A DNA stretch of 64,000 nucleotides from Methyloversatilis sp. (lineage in GTDB: Bacteria; Pseudomonadota; Gammaproteobacteria; Burkholderiales; Rhodocyclaceae): positions 1 to 64,000 of the forward strand of contig JAGNYW010000008.1 in the NCBI GenBank assembly GCA_017984755.1, in the 5' to 3' direction. Under the pieces are notes generated by a model that saw nothing but the letters and a program-made list of their open reading frames with translations, was not told where the DNA came from and ran no database searches. The translations under genes and the position numbers were made by a program. This document shows positions 18,161-28,038 of this stretch, piece after piece; within the stretch, counting starts at the first letter, position 1, and each line of letters opens with the position of its first letter.

Positions 18161-18733
18161 TCAGTCGCGGAAGGCTTCGACCGGAATTTCGATGTAGACG
18201 ACGTCGCCGATGCCCGGCAGGTACTTCGTCATGCCGAAATCCGAGCGCTTGATGGTGGTCGAAATGTCGGCGCCGCACAGCGCCTTCTTGTTGATCGGAT
18301 GCGTGCCGCAGGCAAGGCCCTTCACATCGAGCGTGACCGGCTTCGTGACGCCGAGCAGCGTGAAATCACCTTCGGCGCCGACCAGCTTGTCGCCATCGAA
18401 CATGAGCTTCGTGGATTTGAAGGTCATGGTGGGGAATTTCTCGACATTGAAGAAATCCTCGCCGCGCATGTGCTTGTCCCAGGCTTCCAGACCCATGTCG
18501 ACCGATGCGCTGTCGATGGTCACTTCGATGCTGCCGCTGTTCTGCGACGGGACCAGCATGATCTTGCCGGAGGCGCTGTTGAAGCGGCCGCGCTGGGTCG
18601 AAAAGCCGAGGTGGTTGATTTCGAAGGTGGGCAGGGTGTGACGCGAATCGATGGTGAAACTGTCGGCAGCCATGGCGCCGGCCGTCATCGATGTGCCCAC
18701 GAACAGGCCGAACAGTGCGGTCGATATCTTCAT
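18161..18733 (-). CDS. YceI family periplasmic lipid-binding protein (copy 1)
   Basis: 190 residues. A signal peptide (GTSMTAGAMAADS) is followed by the YceI lipocalin-like barrel: SFTIDSRHTLPTFEINHLGFSTQRGRFN, KHMRGEDFFNVEKFPTMTF, VTKPVTLDV, RSDFGMTKYLPGIGDVV. The family binds polyisoprenoids or amphiphiles. ATG 18733 has AGGGAG upstream. A Cys pair (LACGTHPINKKALCG) is present near the C-terminus. It lies 34 bp after copy 2, presumably one operon. Confidence 0.95.
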   Translation of the reverse strand: MKISTALFGLFVGTSMTAGAMAADSFTIDSRHTLPTFEINHLGFSTQRGRFNSASGKIMLVPSQNSGSIEVTIDSASVDMGLEAWDKHMRGEDFFNVEKFPTMTFKSTKLMFDGDKLVGAEGDFTLLGVTKPVTLDVKGLACGTHPINKKALCGADISTTIKRSDFGMTKYLPGIGDVVYIEIPVEAFRD

Positions 18734-18767
18734 GCGAACTCCCTTGTGGTATTTGGATGGGCTCACT

Positions 18768-19352
18768 TCACTTGCCGGCAACTGCCAGCCTGAAGCGGAT
18801 CTGTACTTCGTCGGCGACGACAGAGGTATCGCCCCAGGCACCGGTACCAATGCCGTAGTCGAGGCGCTTGAGCGTGAAACTGCCTTCGAGCAGGCCGCCG
18901 GCGCCGTCAGGTTTCAGCGTAAACGGTGCCGCGACCTCGCGCGTCTTGCCCTTGATGCTCATCTGACCGCGCACTTCGAAGCGGTTGTTGCCGAGCGGCT
19001 TGACCGAACCGGACACGAAGCGCGCCACCGGATGCTGTTTCACGTCGAACCAGTTCTTGCCCTTCACCTCGTCGTTGGCATCCGGCCCACCGGCATCGAT
19101 CGATGCCAGTTCGATGTCGAGCGTGGCGCGCCCGGCCTCCGGCTTCGCCGGATCGAAGTCGAGCGTGGCCGCAAAACGGGTGAAGCTGCCGTCCACCGAC
19201 ACGCCCATCTGCTGGGACACGAACGCAAGCGAACTTTTCTCGGGCACTACCCGCGTGTAGACACCCGCGGCATGCGCGGAAGCCGAAACCAGCGTCAGGC
19301 CGGCGGCCAGCGTGACCACGCTGCGAACCAGTGCCGGCGATACATGCTTCAT
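18768..19352 (-). CDS. YceI family periplasmic protein (copy 2)
   Basis: 194 residues with signal peptide (VSASAHAAG). The YceI barrel is recognisable (SSLAFVSQQMGVSVDGSF, KNWFDVKQHPVARFVS, KTREVAAPFTL, RLDYGIGTGAW) but is distant from its neighbour, so the pair is not a recent duplication. YceI pairs usually accompany cytochrome b561, which is missing here. ATG 19352 is preceded by GGAG. Confidence 0.93.
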   Translation of the reverse strand: MKHVSPALVRSVVTLAAGLTLVSASAHAAGVYTRVVPEKSSLAFVSQQMGVSVDGSFTRFAATLDFDPAKPEAGRATLDIELASIDAGGPDANDEVKGKNWFDVKQHPVARFVSGSVKPLGNNRFEVRGQMSIKGKTREVAAPFTLKPDGAGGLLEGSFTLKRLDYGIGTGAWGDTSVVADEVQIRFRLAVAGK

Positions 19353-19464
19353 GAATGCTCCATATGGGGTGACACGCATCTGTGATGCCGGGCGGCGCGA
19401 AAGATTCCGCAGCGACCCGCGGTGACCGTCCGAACGCGTGCCGGCACACGTCCGGAGCGGCGCC

Positions 19465-19713
19465 TCAGTCGTCGCGCGAGGCGAGTTGCCGTTCCAGCGC
19501 GGTCACGCGGGCTTCGAGCGCTTCGAGTTGCGACCTGGTGCGCGCCAGAACGTCCTTCTGTATGTCGAACTCCTCCCGCGTCACCAGATCCAGGCGGGAA
19601 AACATGGCGCTAGCCATGGCCTTGGCGTTCTTTTCGAGATCGCGGGCCGGGCTGGCGGCAATCAATTCGGAAAAACGGCTGGACAGTTCTTCAAGCATTT
19701 TCGGATTGAGCAT
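19465..19713 (-). CDS. ubiK: Ubiquinone biosynthesis accessory factor UbiK (BMFP/YqiC family)
   Basis: 82 residues: an amphipathic helix (KMLEELSSRFSELIAASPARDLEKNAKAMASAMFSRLDLV) and a C-terminal coiled coil (LARTRSQLEALEARVTALERQL), the classic BMFP layout. UbiK interacts with UbiJ to promote aerobic ubiquinone synthesis. ATG 19713 with GGAGA. The position beside the nitrogen operon on the opposite strand is the usual betaproteobacterial context. Confidence 0.92.
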   Translation of the reverse strand: MLNPKMLEELSSRFSELIAASPARDLEKNAKAMASAMFSRLDLVTREEFDIQKDVLARTRSQLEALEARVTALERQLASRDD

Positions 19714-19922
19714 GTGCGTCTCCATGCGGTGATTCGATAAAACGCAGCCGCGAACGGATGCGCTGACCGGAAAAGCCCGCATTGTGCCGGCAAGCCGCGC
19801 CACATGCGATCACTGCCGCTTCGTGCCGACGACGGAGCGGCGGCATGGGACAGGGGGCAAGCTCGGGTACGGGACCTCGGTCGGTGCATCCGCATGCACG
19901 CAAAAGAACTATCGGAAAATTT

Positions 19923-19939
19923 TGCACCAATCTGGTGCG
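19923..19939 (+). promoter_or_regulatory. NtrC binding site (enhancer)
   Basis: TGCACCAATCTGGTGCG is a near-perfect dyad matching the NtrC consensus TGCACCA-N3-TGGTGCA (13 of 14). It lies ~120 bp upstream of the sigma-54 promoter, the normal distance for an enhancer. The 389-bp gap between ubiK and the porin gene holds this site and the promoter and no supportable gene. Confidence 0.85.
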
Positions 19940-20044
19940 AAGTTGGGTTGCAGCGCGTGAAATTGGGGCAAGCGGCGAGGGAAGACATGTAGATATCACC
20001 AAGGACCGCTGTCAAGTACATGAAATAAAAAGATAAACGAGCTC

Positions 20045-20060
20045 TGGCACGGTCTATGCA
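20045..20060 (+). promoter_or_regulatory. Sigma-54 (RpoN) -24/-12 promoter
   Basis: TGGCAC-N5-ATGCA, with the invariant GG (20046-20047) and GC (20058-20059) separated by exactly 10 bp. The transcription start would be near 20071, giving a ~32-nt leader with an AAGGAG ribosome site before ATG 20103. With the NtrC site upstream it makes the operon nitrogen-regulated. Confidence 0.88.
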
Positions 20061-20102
20061 AGAAGCGCTGGGCAGTTTCCCTAAAAATTAAGGAGCAACC
20101 TC

Positions 20103-21267
<1,165 letters not shown>

Positions 21268-21280
21268 GGGAGAACACAAG

Positions 21281-22783
21281 ATGAAACGCTTTTTGAGCAT
21301 CCTGTGCGCAACCCTGGCCATCGGCCTGGCTGCGCCTGTCATGGCGGAAGATCCCCCGGCAGCACCGGCGGCGGTGGCTGAAGAAGCAGCTGCGCCGACA
21401 GCAATGGAAGCGGCGGCGCCTGCCGCCGAAGAGGCAGCACCGGTTGCGGCCGAAGCGGCCGCGCCGGCGCCCACCGTCAACAAGGGCGACACCGTATGGA
21501 TGATGCTGTCCACGGTGCTCGTCATCATGATGGCCGTACCTGGCCTGGCGCTGTTCTACGGCGGCCTCGTCCGCTCCAAGAACATGCTGTCCGTGCTCAT
21601 GCAGGTCATGACGGTATTCGCGCTGATCGTGGTGCTGTGGTTCATCTACGGTTACTCGCTCGCCTTCACCGCCGGCAACCCGTTCATCGGCACGCTCGAC
21701 AAACTGTTCCTGAAGGGCGTAACGATCGAATCGCTCGGAGCTACGTTCAGCAAGGGTGTGTATATCCCTGAAATGATCTTCGTCGCCTTCCAGTCGACCT
21801 TTGCCGGCATCACTGCGGCGCTGATCATCGGTGCCTTCGCCGAACGCGTGAAATTCGCGGCAGTGCTGCTGTTCTCGGTGCTGTGGTTCACGTTCAGCTA
21901 CATACCGGTCGCTCACATGGTGTGGTACTGGGACGGTCCGGATGCCGTCACGACGGCAGAATCGCTGGCGACGGTCACAGCCAACGCCGGTTTCCTGTGG
22001 GCGAAGGGCGCGCTGGACTTCGCGGGTGGCACGGTGGTGCACATCAACGCAGGTGTTGCGGGCCTGGTCGGTGCCTACATGGTCGGCAAGCGGATCGGCT
22101 ACGGCAAGGAATCGATGGCGCCGCATTCGCTGGTGATGACCATGGTCGGCGCTTCCCTGCTGTGGGTGGGCTGGTTCGGCTTCAACGCCGGCTCCAACCT
22201 CGAAGCCAGCGGCACCGCAGTGCTCGCCTTTGCGACGACGCTGATTGCCACTGCCGCTGCGACCGTGGCCTGGCTGTTCGGCGAGTGGATACTCAAGGGC
22301 AAGCCTTCGATGCTCGGCGCCGCTTCGGGTGCAGTGGCGGGTCTCGTGGCCGTCACGCCGGGATGCGGTTTCGTCGGCCCGATGGGTGCTCTGGTGATCG
22401 GTCTCGTTTCGGGTGTGGTCTGCCTCTGGGGCGTCAATGGCCTCAAGCACATGCTCGGCGCAGATGACGCACTCGACGTGTTCGGCGTGCATGGCGTAGG
22501 TGGCATCGTCGGCGCGCTGCTGACCGGTGTGTTCGCTGCACCGTCGCTCGGCGGCTCGGGTGTCTATGACTACGTTGCCAACGGTGTTGCCGAAGGCTAC
22601 GACATCATGGGCCAGGTAATCATCCAGGCTACCGCAGTCGGTGTGACGGTGATCTGGACGGCCGTCGTCTCCTTCATCGCATTCAAGCTGGTGGATATCT
22701 TCATCGGCCTGCGTGTGCCGGAAGATGAAGAGCGCGAAGGCCTTGATGTGACGGCGCACGGTGAAACGGCCTACCGCCTCTGA
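21281..22783 (+). CDS. amtB: Ammonium transporter AmtB
   Basis: 500 residues. After a cleavable-type signal (SILCATLAIGLAAPVMA), residues ~24-70 are a low-complexity Ala/Pro/Glu stretch. The Amt core follows with its eleven helices, including the pore histidines in VVHINAGVAGLVG and VFGVHGVGGIVGALLTG and the signature FGFNAGSNLEASG. AmtB conducts NH3/NH4+ into the cytoplasm and is gated by GlnK. The stop is followed by a clear terminator. The N-terminal low-complexity insertion is unusual in length; see findings. Confidence 0.96.
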   Translation: MKRFLSILCATLAIGLAAPVMAEDPPAAPAAVAEEAAAPTAMEAAAPAAEEAAPVAAEAAAPAPTVNKGDTVWMMLSTVLVIMMAVPGLALFYGGLVRSKNMLSVLMQVMTVFALIVVLWFIYGYSLAFTAGNPFIGTLDKLFLKGVTIESLGATFSKGVYIPEMIFVAFQSTFAGITAALIIGAFAERVKFAAVLLFSVLWFTFSYIPVAHMVWYWDGPDAVTTAESLATVTANAGFLWAKGALDFAGGTVVHINAGVAGLVGAYMVGKRIGYGKESMAPHSLVMTMVGASLLWVGWFGFNAGSNLEASGTAVLAFATTLIATAAATVAWLFGEWILKGKPSMLGAASGAVAGLVAVTPGCGFVGPMGALVIGLVSGVVCLWGVNGLKHMLGADDALDVFGVHGVGGIVGALLTGVFAAPSLGGSGVYDYVANGVAEGYDIMGQVIIQATAVGVTVIWTAVVSFIAFKLVDIFIGLRVPEDEEREGLDVTAHGETAYRL

Positions 22784-22812
22784 TCGACGGAACTCTCCTC
22801 CAGCAATGGTTT

Positions 22813-22838
22813 CGGGCGCCCTCGGGCGCCCGTTTTCT
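22813..22838 (+). terminator. Rho-independent terminator of the TorF-glnK-amtB operon
   Basis: GGGCGCCC-TC-GGGCGCCC hairpin followed by GTTTTCTT, 30 bp past the amtB stop. Textbook GC-rich stem and T-run. The next ~265 bp up to the following gene hold nothing I can name. Confidence 0.88.
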
Positions 22839-23104
22839 TGCCCGTCGACAATGAAGGCAAAAGGGGAACCCTGGGCATGGCAGCCGCGGATCAACAAGCT
22901 GTACATCGTGCGGAACACTGCTGCGTTACATGCAGAAGTACAAGTGCAGCCGGAAAAGCACTGCTTGCAGGGTACGATCACGAACCCGTAACGACGCAGC
23001 ACCCGCCGCGCCCGGTTGCGGCAACGATTGTGGCAAAGACTGCGGGTGACGAATGCAGAGGACGAAACGCTGCATCGCCGCCCGGATATGAATGAGGAAT
23101 GCGA

Positions 23105-23812
23105 GTGAAGATTTTTCCCCGGCATGTGCTGATCGGCCTGTTTGCCCTGGCGGCGAGCGGCCTGACGGGCGCGAATCCCGAAGCGGGCCGGGATGCGCGC
23201 CAGGCGGCCACGGCTGACGCTTCTTCGGAAGCGGAACGAACACGCCTGCGCGACCGCGCAGCCGATCTGAAAGAGCAGGCGCGCGCCATCATGAAAAAGG
23301 CCGACGCAGAACGCGCCGGTGCCGACCGAATCTGCTGGGAACGCACCTTCGTGTCTTCATGCATCGAAGAGGCGGACGCGGCGCATCGGCAGAGCGTGGC
23401 CACGGCTCGCAAGCTGGAGCTGGAAGCACGCGAGATCGAGCGCGACATGCGTACGCGTGCCGCCGAAGCACGGCGCGCCGAAAAGCAGCGCACGGCCGAG
23501 GAACGGCGCAACAAATCGATCGAAATGAGCATCAGGACGCGCGACGCCGAAAAGGCAGCCGATGAGGAGCGTTCGCAGGAGGCCGCGCTGCGCAGGGAAA
23601 AGGAGGCGGAAGCCACCGAACGCGCCCGGCTGAAAGAGCAGGAGGCCGCCCGGCGCGACGCGCAGCAGGCCGAAAAGCGGCGCCGCGAGGATGCGAATGC
23701 AGCGCAGCGCGCCGCCGACCAGCAACGCCGGGCCGCGAAGATCGACGAACGTATCCGAAAGCGGGAAGAAGATCGCGCGCGACGGGAAGCGGAAGCTGCC
23801 GCCGGAAAGTAG
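23105..23812 (+). CDS. Secreted or membrane-anchored coiled-coil protein, unknown function
   Basis: About 235 residues. An N-terminal hydrophobic segment (LIGLFALAASGLTGANP) looks like a signal peptide. A long highly charged Ala/Glu/Arg coiled coil (AEARRAEKQRTAEERRNKS ... RKREEDRARREAEAAAGK) follows, with a Cys pair (RICWERTFVSSCIEEAD) near residue 75-90 in front of it. GAGGA lies 6 nt before GTG 23105; an ATG two codons upstream (23099) is too close to it. It is recognisable as an extracytoplasmic coiled coil only; function unknown. A small gap of 12 bp separates its stop from the convergent symporter gene. Confidence 0.7.
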   Translation: MKIFPRHVLIGLFALAASGLTGANPEAGRDARQAATADASSEAERTRLRDRAADLKEQARAIMKKADAERAGADRICWERTFVSSCIEEADAAHRQSVATARKLELEAREIERDMRTRAAEARRAEKQRTAEERRNKSIEMSIRTRDAEKAADEERSQEAALRREKEAEATERARLKEQEAARRDAQQAEKRRREDANAAQRAADQQRRAAKIDERIRKREEDRARREAEAAAGK

Positions 23813-23824
23813 GTCTCGCCGCCG

Positions 23825-25324
23825 TCAATGCGGCGGCTGACGGTGCCCGGCTGCGTGATGCGTTCCTGCCGCCGCCTGGTGATGCAGCGCGTCGTGGTCG
23901 CGTTCGTGCGGCAGGCGATGACCGAACCACTGCGGCAGCAATGACGCGATCACCATGCCGGTCGCACTGACCGCCAGACCGATCAGCTGCGCCGGCACCG
24001 GACTGGCTTCGCCGATCAGCACCTCGATCAGCAACCACGACCCCAGCCCGCCGATGATCGCTGCGAGCGCACCCTGCGTGGTCGCACGCTTCCAGAACGC
24101 ACCGAAGAACAGAGGCACGAAGGCACCGGCGAGCGTCACCTTGTAGGCATTTTCGACCATCTCGAAAATGCTGCCCTCCGAATTCAGCGCCACCACCAGC
24201 ACGATGCCGGCAAACCCGACGATGGCCCCGCGCATGACGAACAGCAGCTGCCGGTCGCTCATGTGCGGGTAGGAACCCTTCACGATGTTCTCGGCGAACG
24301 TCACCGACGGCGCCAGCAGCGTGGCCGACGAACAGCTCATGATGGCCGACAGCACCGCACCGAAGAAGAGGATCTGCGCGATCAGCGGCGTGTGCTGCAT
24401 GACCAGTGTGGGCAGCACGCGTTGCGAATCTTCCGCGATCAGCGCGTTGAACACGGTCGGGTCGATCAGGGTGGCAGAGTAGGCGATGAACATCGGCACG
24501 AAGCAGAAGCAGAAATAGATGGAGGCCCCGAGCACCGAACCGCCGATGGCCACCCTGGCGCTTCTGGCCGACGTGATGCGCTGGAACACGTCCTGCTGTG
24601 GAACCGAACCCAGCATCATGGTGAGCCAGGCCCCCAGGAAGGTGATCCACAACCACGGATCAGCCGGCGGGAAGAACTCAAGCTTGCCTGCAGCAGCCGC
24701 ATGCTCGATCACCGGTGCCACGCCGCCGGTGAGCCCGCTGATGACGTAGGCGATGTAGAGCAGCCCGCACATCGATACCGTCATCTGCACGAAATCGAGG
24801 ATCGCCACCGAAAACATGCCGCCGAAGGTGGTGTAGGTCAGCACGATGATCGCACCGAGAACCATGCCGACGTCCTGGCTGACTGCGCCGTCGGTCACCA
24901 TGAAGAAAATGAGCCCCATGGCCTTGATCTGCGCGGCGACCCAGCCCAGGTAGGACATGACGATGCACAGCGAGGTGATCACTTCCACCGTGCGGTTGTA
25001 GCGCAGACGGTAGTAATCGCCGACGGTCAGCAGGTTCAGCTTGTAGAGTCTGGTCGAATAGAAGATGCCGGCGATGATCAGGCACATCGATGCGCCGAAC
25101 GGATCGGCCACCACGCCGCCCAGACCTTCGGTGACGAACTGCGCCGACACGCCGAACACCGCCTCGGCACCGAACCAGGTGGCGAAAACGGTGGCGGTGA
25201 CCACCGGCAGGGGCAGGCTGCGTCCTGCGACCGCGAAGTCCTTTGCGTTATGCACTCGCCGCGCGGCATACAGACCGATGCCGACCGACACCATCAGATA
25301 GACAACCACGAACCAGATCAGCAT
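23825..25324 (-). CDS. Sodium:solute symporter (SSS family)
   Basis: 499 residues and about 13 membrane helices. It begins IWFVVVYLMVSVGIGLYAARR, then VFATWFGAEAVFGVSAQFVTEGLGG, LLTVGDYYRLRYNRTVEVI and GSVPQQDVFQRITSARSARVAIGGS, all SSS/PutP-family patterns including the cation-binding region. A His-rich cytoplasmic tail (HERDHDALHHQAAAGTHHAAGH) ends the protein. Substrate not predictable. Start ATG 25324 (MLIWF). The 213 bp upstream contain no gene. Confidence 0.92.
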   Translation of the reverse strand: MLIWFVVVYLMVSVGIGLYAARRVHNAKDFAVAGRSLPLPVVTATVFATWFGAEAVFGVSAQFVTEGLGGVVADPFGASMCLIIAGIFYSTRLYKLNLLTVGDYYRLRYNRTVEVITSLCIVMSYLGWVAAQIKAMGLIFFMVTDGAVSQDVGMVLGAIIVLTYTTFGGMFSVAILDFVQMTVSMCGLLYIAYVISGLTGGVAPVIEHAAAAGKLEFFPPADPWLWITFLGAWLTMMLGSVPQQDVFQRITSARSARVAIGGSVLGASIYFCFCFVPMFIAYSATLIDPTVFNALIAEDSQRVLPTLVMQHTPLIAQILFFGAVLSAIMSCSSATLLAPSVTFAENIVKGSYPHMSDRQLLFVMRGAIVGFAGIVLVVALNSEGSIFEMVENAYKVTLAGAFVPLFFGAFWKRATTQGALAAIIGGLGSWLLIEVLIGEASPVPAQLIGLAVSATGMVIASLLPQWFGHRLPHERDHDALHHQAAAGTHHAAGHRQPPH

Positions 25325-25537
25325 GCACGCCCCGGCATATCGATTGCAGACCGACACGCGGCGACCTGGCCGCCGCATCCCTCACATTCGTCATCGCTCC
25401 GCGCTCCGGAAAGGATGAGCGGAAGCGCAGCGGCAATTCAGGCCTCCGACGTGCGGCCGAACGCCGCCGACGTCTGCGCAGACGCCATCATAGCGGCGCT
25501 CAAACGCATGCGGAGAAGGGATTTGCGGGGTTTTCGC

Positions 25538-26152
25538 TCAGGCGTTCAAATGCTGCGGCCCGGCTACCGGAAAGCCCTCGATGCCGGACATTTCGAGCAA
25601 GACCAGACCTTCGAAACTCAGACCCGCAAAGTGCATGCGCAGATGCGTGACCAGGGCCCGCTGCAGCGAGGTTTCACCGCCGGACGGCTGATCGGGCGAA
25701 CACAACGACACACGCGACGGCGCAGCTGCCTTGTCCCAGCCGAAGGCACCCGACAGGGCGCCGGTGCAGGCATCGATCACGATGTTGCCGATCTCCGCCA
25801 GTCCGTCCTGCTCCAGCTCGGACAGCGACGCCGTCGAGTCGGGCTCGCACGACAGACCGAGCATGCGTCGCACCAGCGCCAGACTACCCCGTTCCGGCAG
25901 CACCAGCATGGCGTCGGCATGACTGCCGGCAGCGGTGCGCATGTTCTGAACCACGCTGCAGAGCCGACCATTGCACCGATCGAGACTCGACAGGCAGCGG
26001 TCGATCACGGCACGGTCGGCCAGTTCGACGCGTGACACCGACATGCCGACCTGCTCGGACACGATCTGCGCGAAGGTCGTTGCCGCTCCGAAGACCGAAC
26101 GGTTCATCGAACCGGTGAGGTCACCCAGCGCCGCACGGTGCGCAGGGTTCAT
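25538..26152 (-). CDS. CheC-like chemotaxis protein phosphatase
   Basis: 204 residues. The CheC/CheX-type helix LSELEQDGLAEIGNIVIDACTGALSGAFG carries the E..N catalytic pair that hydrolyses phospho-CheY; a second, weaker repeat precedes it (SVFGAATTFAQIVSEQVGMSV). It acts on a response regulator, possibly PilG or PilH of the pilus chemosensory system encoded 15 kb away; that link is inferred. ATG 26152 with GGGAG. No cheA/cheY gene is adjacent. Confidence 0.78.
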   Translation of the reverse strand: MNPAHRAALGDLTGSMNRSVFGAATTFAQIVSEQVGMSVSRVELADRAVIDRCLSSLDRCNGRLCSVVQNMRTAAGSHADAMLVLPERGSLALVRRMLGLSCEPDSTASLSELEQDGLAEIGNIVIDACTGALSGAFGWDKAAAPSRVSLCSPDQPSGGETSLQRALVTHLRMHFAGLSFEGLVLLEMSGIEGFPVAGPQHLNA

Positions 26153-26304
26153 CGCGCCGCTCCCGACGCAGCGCGCCATGCATTCCCGTCTGCTGCTACC
26201 TTGGTCATTTTCATCGTTGGACGCTCCAGGTATGAAAGCGAGCTAACGACGGGTGAAGCGATATTCTTTAGGGTAACCGTCATGCGGCAACCCGCTGCAG
26301 GGCT

Positions 26305-27828
26305 TCAGCCTGCGACGCGCCACACCTCGAGTGCGACCAGCAGCGCCACCAGCAGGCACAGCAGTCGCGTCCAGCGCAGCTGCCGGCGGCTCCGCTGCTC
26401 GAGGTCAACCGCGTCCTGGCGCACATCCTGCGCCGCAGCACTGCCGAGCACCTTGTGCGCAAGTCTGGGCAGTTCCGGCAGCATCATGGCCCAGGCCGGC
26501 GCCTCGTCCATCAGCTTGCGCCGCAACGCGCGCCAGCCGACCTGTTCGCTCATCCAGCGCTCCAGGAAGGGCTTCGCGGTTTTCCAAAGATCGAGCTCCG
26601 GGTCGAGCTGACGGCCGAGTCCTTCGATATTGAGCAGGGTCTTCTGAAGCAGCACCAGCTGCGGCTGGATTTCCACATTGAAGCGACGCGACACCTGGAA
26701 CAGACGCAGCAGGGTGCGGCCGAATTCGATTTCCTTCAGTGGCTTGTCGAAGATCGGCTCGCACACGGCGCGGATCGACGCCTCGAACTCGTCCACCCGG
26801 GTGCCGCGCGGCACCCAGCCGGCATCCACGTGCGCCTGTGCCACGCGCTTGTAGTCACGCTGGAAGAAGGCGAGGAAATTCTGCGCGAGGTAGTTCTTGT
26901 CGACGTCGGTCAGCGTGCCCATGATGCCGAAGTCCAGCGCGATGTACTGACCGTCGGGCGACACGAAAATGTTGCCCGGATGCATGTCGGCGTGGAAGAA
27001 GCCGTCGCGGAACACCTGGGTGAAGAAGATTTCGACGCCGGCGCGCGACAGCGCCGCCATGTCCACGCCCTGCGCGCGCAAGGCGTCGGTCTGCGAGATC
27101 GGCAGCCCGTACATGCGTTCCATCACCATGGCCGCCGGACCGCAGTAATCCCAATACACCTCGGGCACGGCGAGCAGCGGCGAATCGCGGAAATTGCGCC
27201 GCAGCTGCGAGCAGTTGGACGCCTCGCGCATGAGATCGAGTTCGTCGCCGAGGTGTTTCGAAAACTCTGCCACGACTTCGCGCGCCTTCAGCCGCCGGCC
27301 CTCCGACCACACCCGTTCGAGCAGGCCTGCGGCCGTTTCCATCAGCAGGATGTCGTTGGCGATGATGTGCTCGATGCCGGGACGCAGCACCTTGACGGCC
27401 ACGTCCTCGCCGTTCGGGAGCACCGCAAAGTGCACCTGGGCGACCGAGGCAGAAGCCACCGGCTGCACTTCGAAGCTGCGGAAAACCTGATCGAGCGACT
27501 TGCCGTAGAACACTTCGAGCTTGGCGATGGCCTGCTCGGACGGGAAGGGCGGCACGCGATCCTGCAGCTTGGCCAGCTCGTCGGCGAGATCCGGCGGCAG
27601 CAGATCGCGCCGCGTAGACAGCATCTGACCGAACTTCACGAAGATCGGACCGAGCGCTTCAAGCGCCTGGCGCAGGCGCACCGCGCGCGGCTGGTCGAAA
27701 CGGCGGCCCAGGCGGGTCACGCGCAGCAGACCGGCGAAGCGCAGCTTGCTGCCGGCATCGAGCAACATCTGGTCGAGCCCGAAACGCAGACTCACCGTCA
27801 GGATCTTGAGCAGTCGCAGCCAGCGCAT
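26305..27828 (-). CDS. ubiB: Ubiquinone biosynthesis protein kinase-like UbiB
   Basis: 507 residues, atypical ABC1/ADCK kinase-like ATPase required for ubiquinone biosynthesis. It has the diagnostic KxGQ helix ([16 protein letters not shown]), ASVAQVH Ala-rich loop, catalytic HADMHPGN and DFG (ALDFGIMG). The C-terminus ends with a hydrophobic anchor ([15 protein letters not shown]). Typical length is 500-545. ubiK and ubiX are both in the window but far away, so the pathway is dispersed. Confidence 0.97.
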   Translation of the reverse strand: MRWLRLLKILTVSLRFGLDQMLLDAGSKLRFAGLLRVTRLGRRFDQPRAVRLRQALEALGPIFVKFGQMLSTRRDLLPPDLADELAKLQDRVPPFPSEQAIAKLEVFYGKSLDQVFRSFEVQPVASASVAQVHFAVLPNGEDVAVKVLRPGIEHIIANDILLMETAAGLLERVWSEGRRLKAREVVAEFSKHLGDELDLMREASNCSQLRRNFRDSPLLAVPEVYWDYCGPAAMVMERMYGLPISQTDALRAQGVDMAALSRAGVEIFFTQVFRDGFFHADMHPGNIFVSPDGQYIALDFGIMGTLTDVDKNYLAQNFLAFFQRDYKRVAQAHVDAGWVPRGTRVDEFEASIRAVCEPIFDKPLKEIEFGRTLLRLFQVSRRFNVEIQPQLVLLQKTLLNIEGLGRQLDPELDLWKTAKPFLERWMSEQVGWRALRRKLMDEAPAWAMMLPELPRLAHKVLGSAAAQDVRQDAVDLEQRSRRQLRWTRLLCLLVALLVALEVWRVAG

Positions 27829-27987
27829 GGGGTCAGGCCGGCTCCGCAGCAGGAAGGGTGGGGATGAAAGACAAAGCGGGTTGAAACCTCATGTTGCAGG
27901 CACTCGACAGCGACGTGCGGAGCGCGCACTGTACAAGAAGCCCTGCCGCCCCGGAAGCCGCTTTCAAGGCTGGTCGCGGGCACGCGT

Positions 27988-27993
27988 TATACT
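27988..27993 (+). promoter_or_regulatory. Likely -10 box of the argS operon
   Basis: TATACT, preceded by GT (extended -10), 45 bp before the argS ATG. The -35 region is poor, as is common in GC-rich betaproteobacterial promoters. Confidence 0.35.
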
Positions 27994-28038
27994 TCGCGGT
28001 CTTCAAATGCATCTGCGCTGTGCGCTGCCGTTTCGTCC

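Noticed and set aside
20045..20102. Sigma-70 promoter for the TorF operon
   Set aside because: The GG-N10-GC elements fit sigma-54 far better and an NtrC site is upstream.
26153..26304. Sigma-28 flagellar promoter before the CheC-like gene
   Set aside because: A TAAAGAAT is present on the minus strand, but the -10 GCCGATAA does not match at the right distance.
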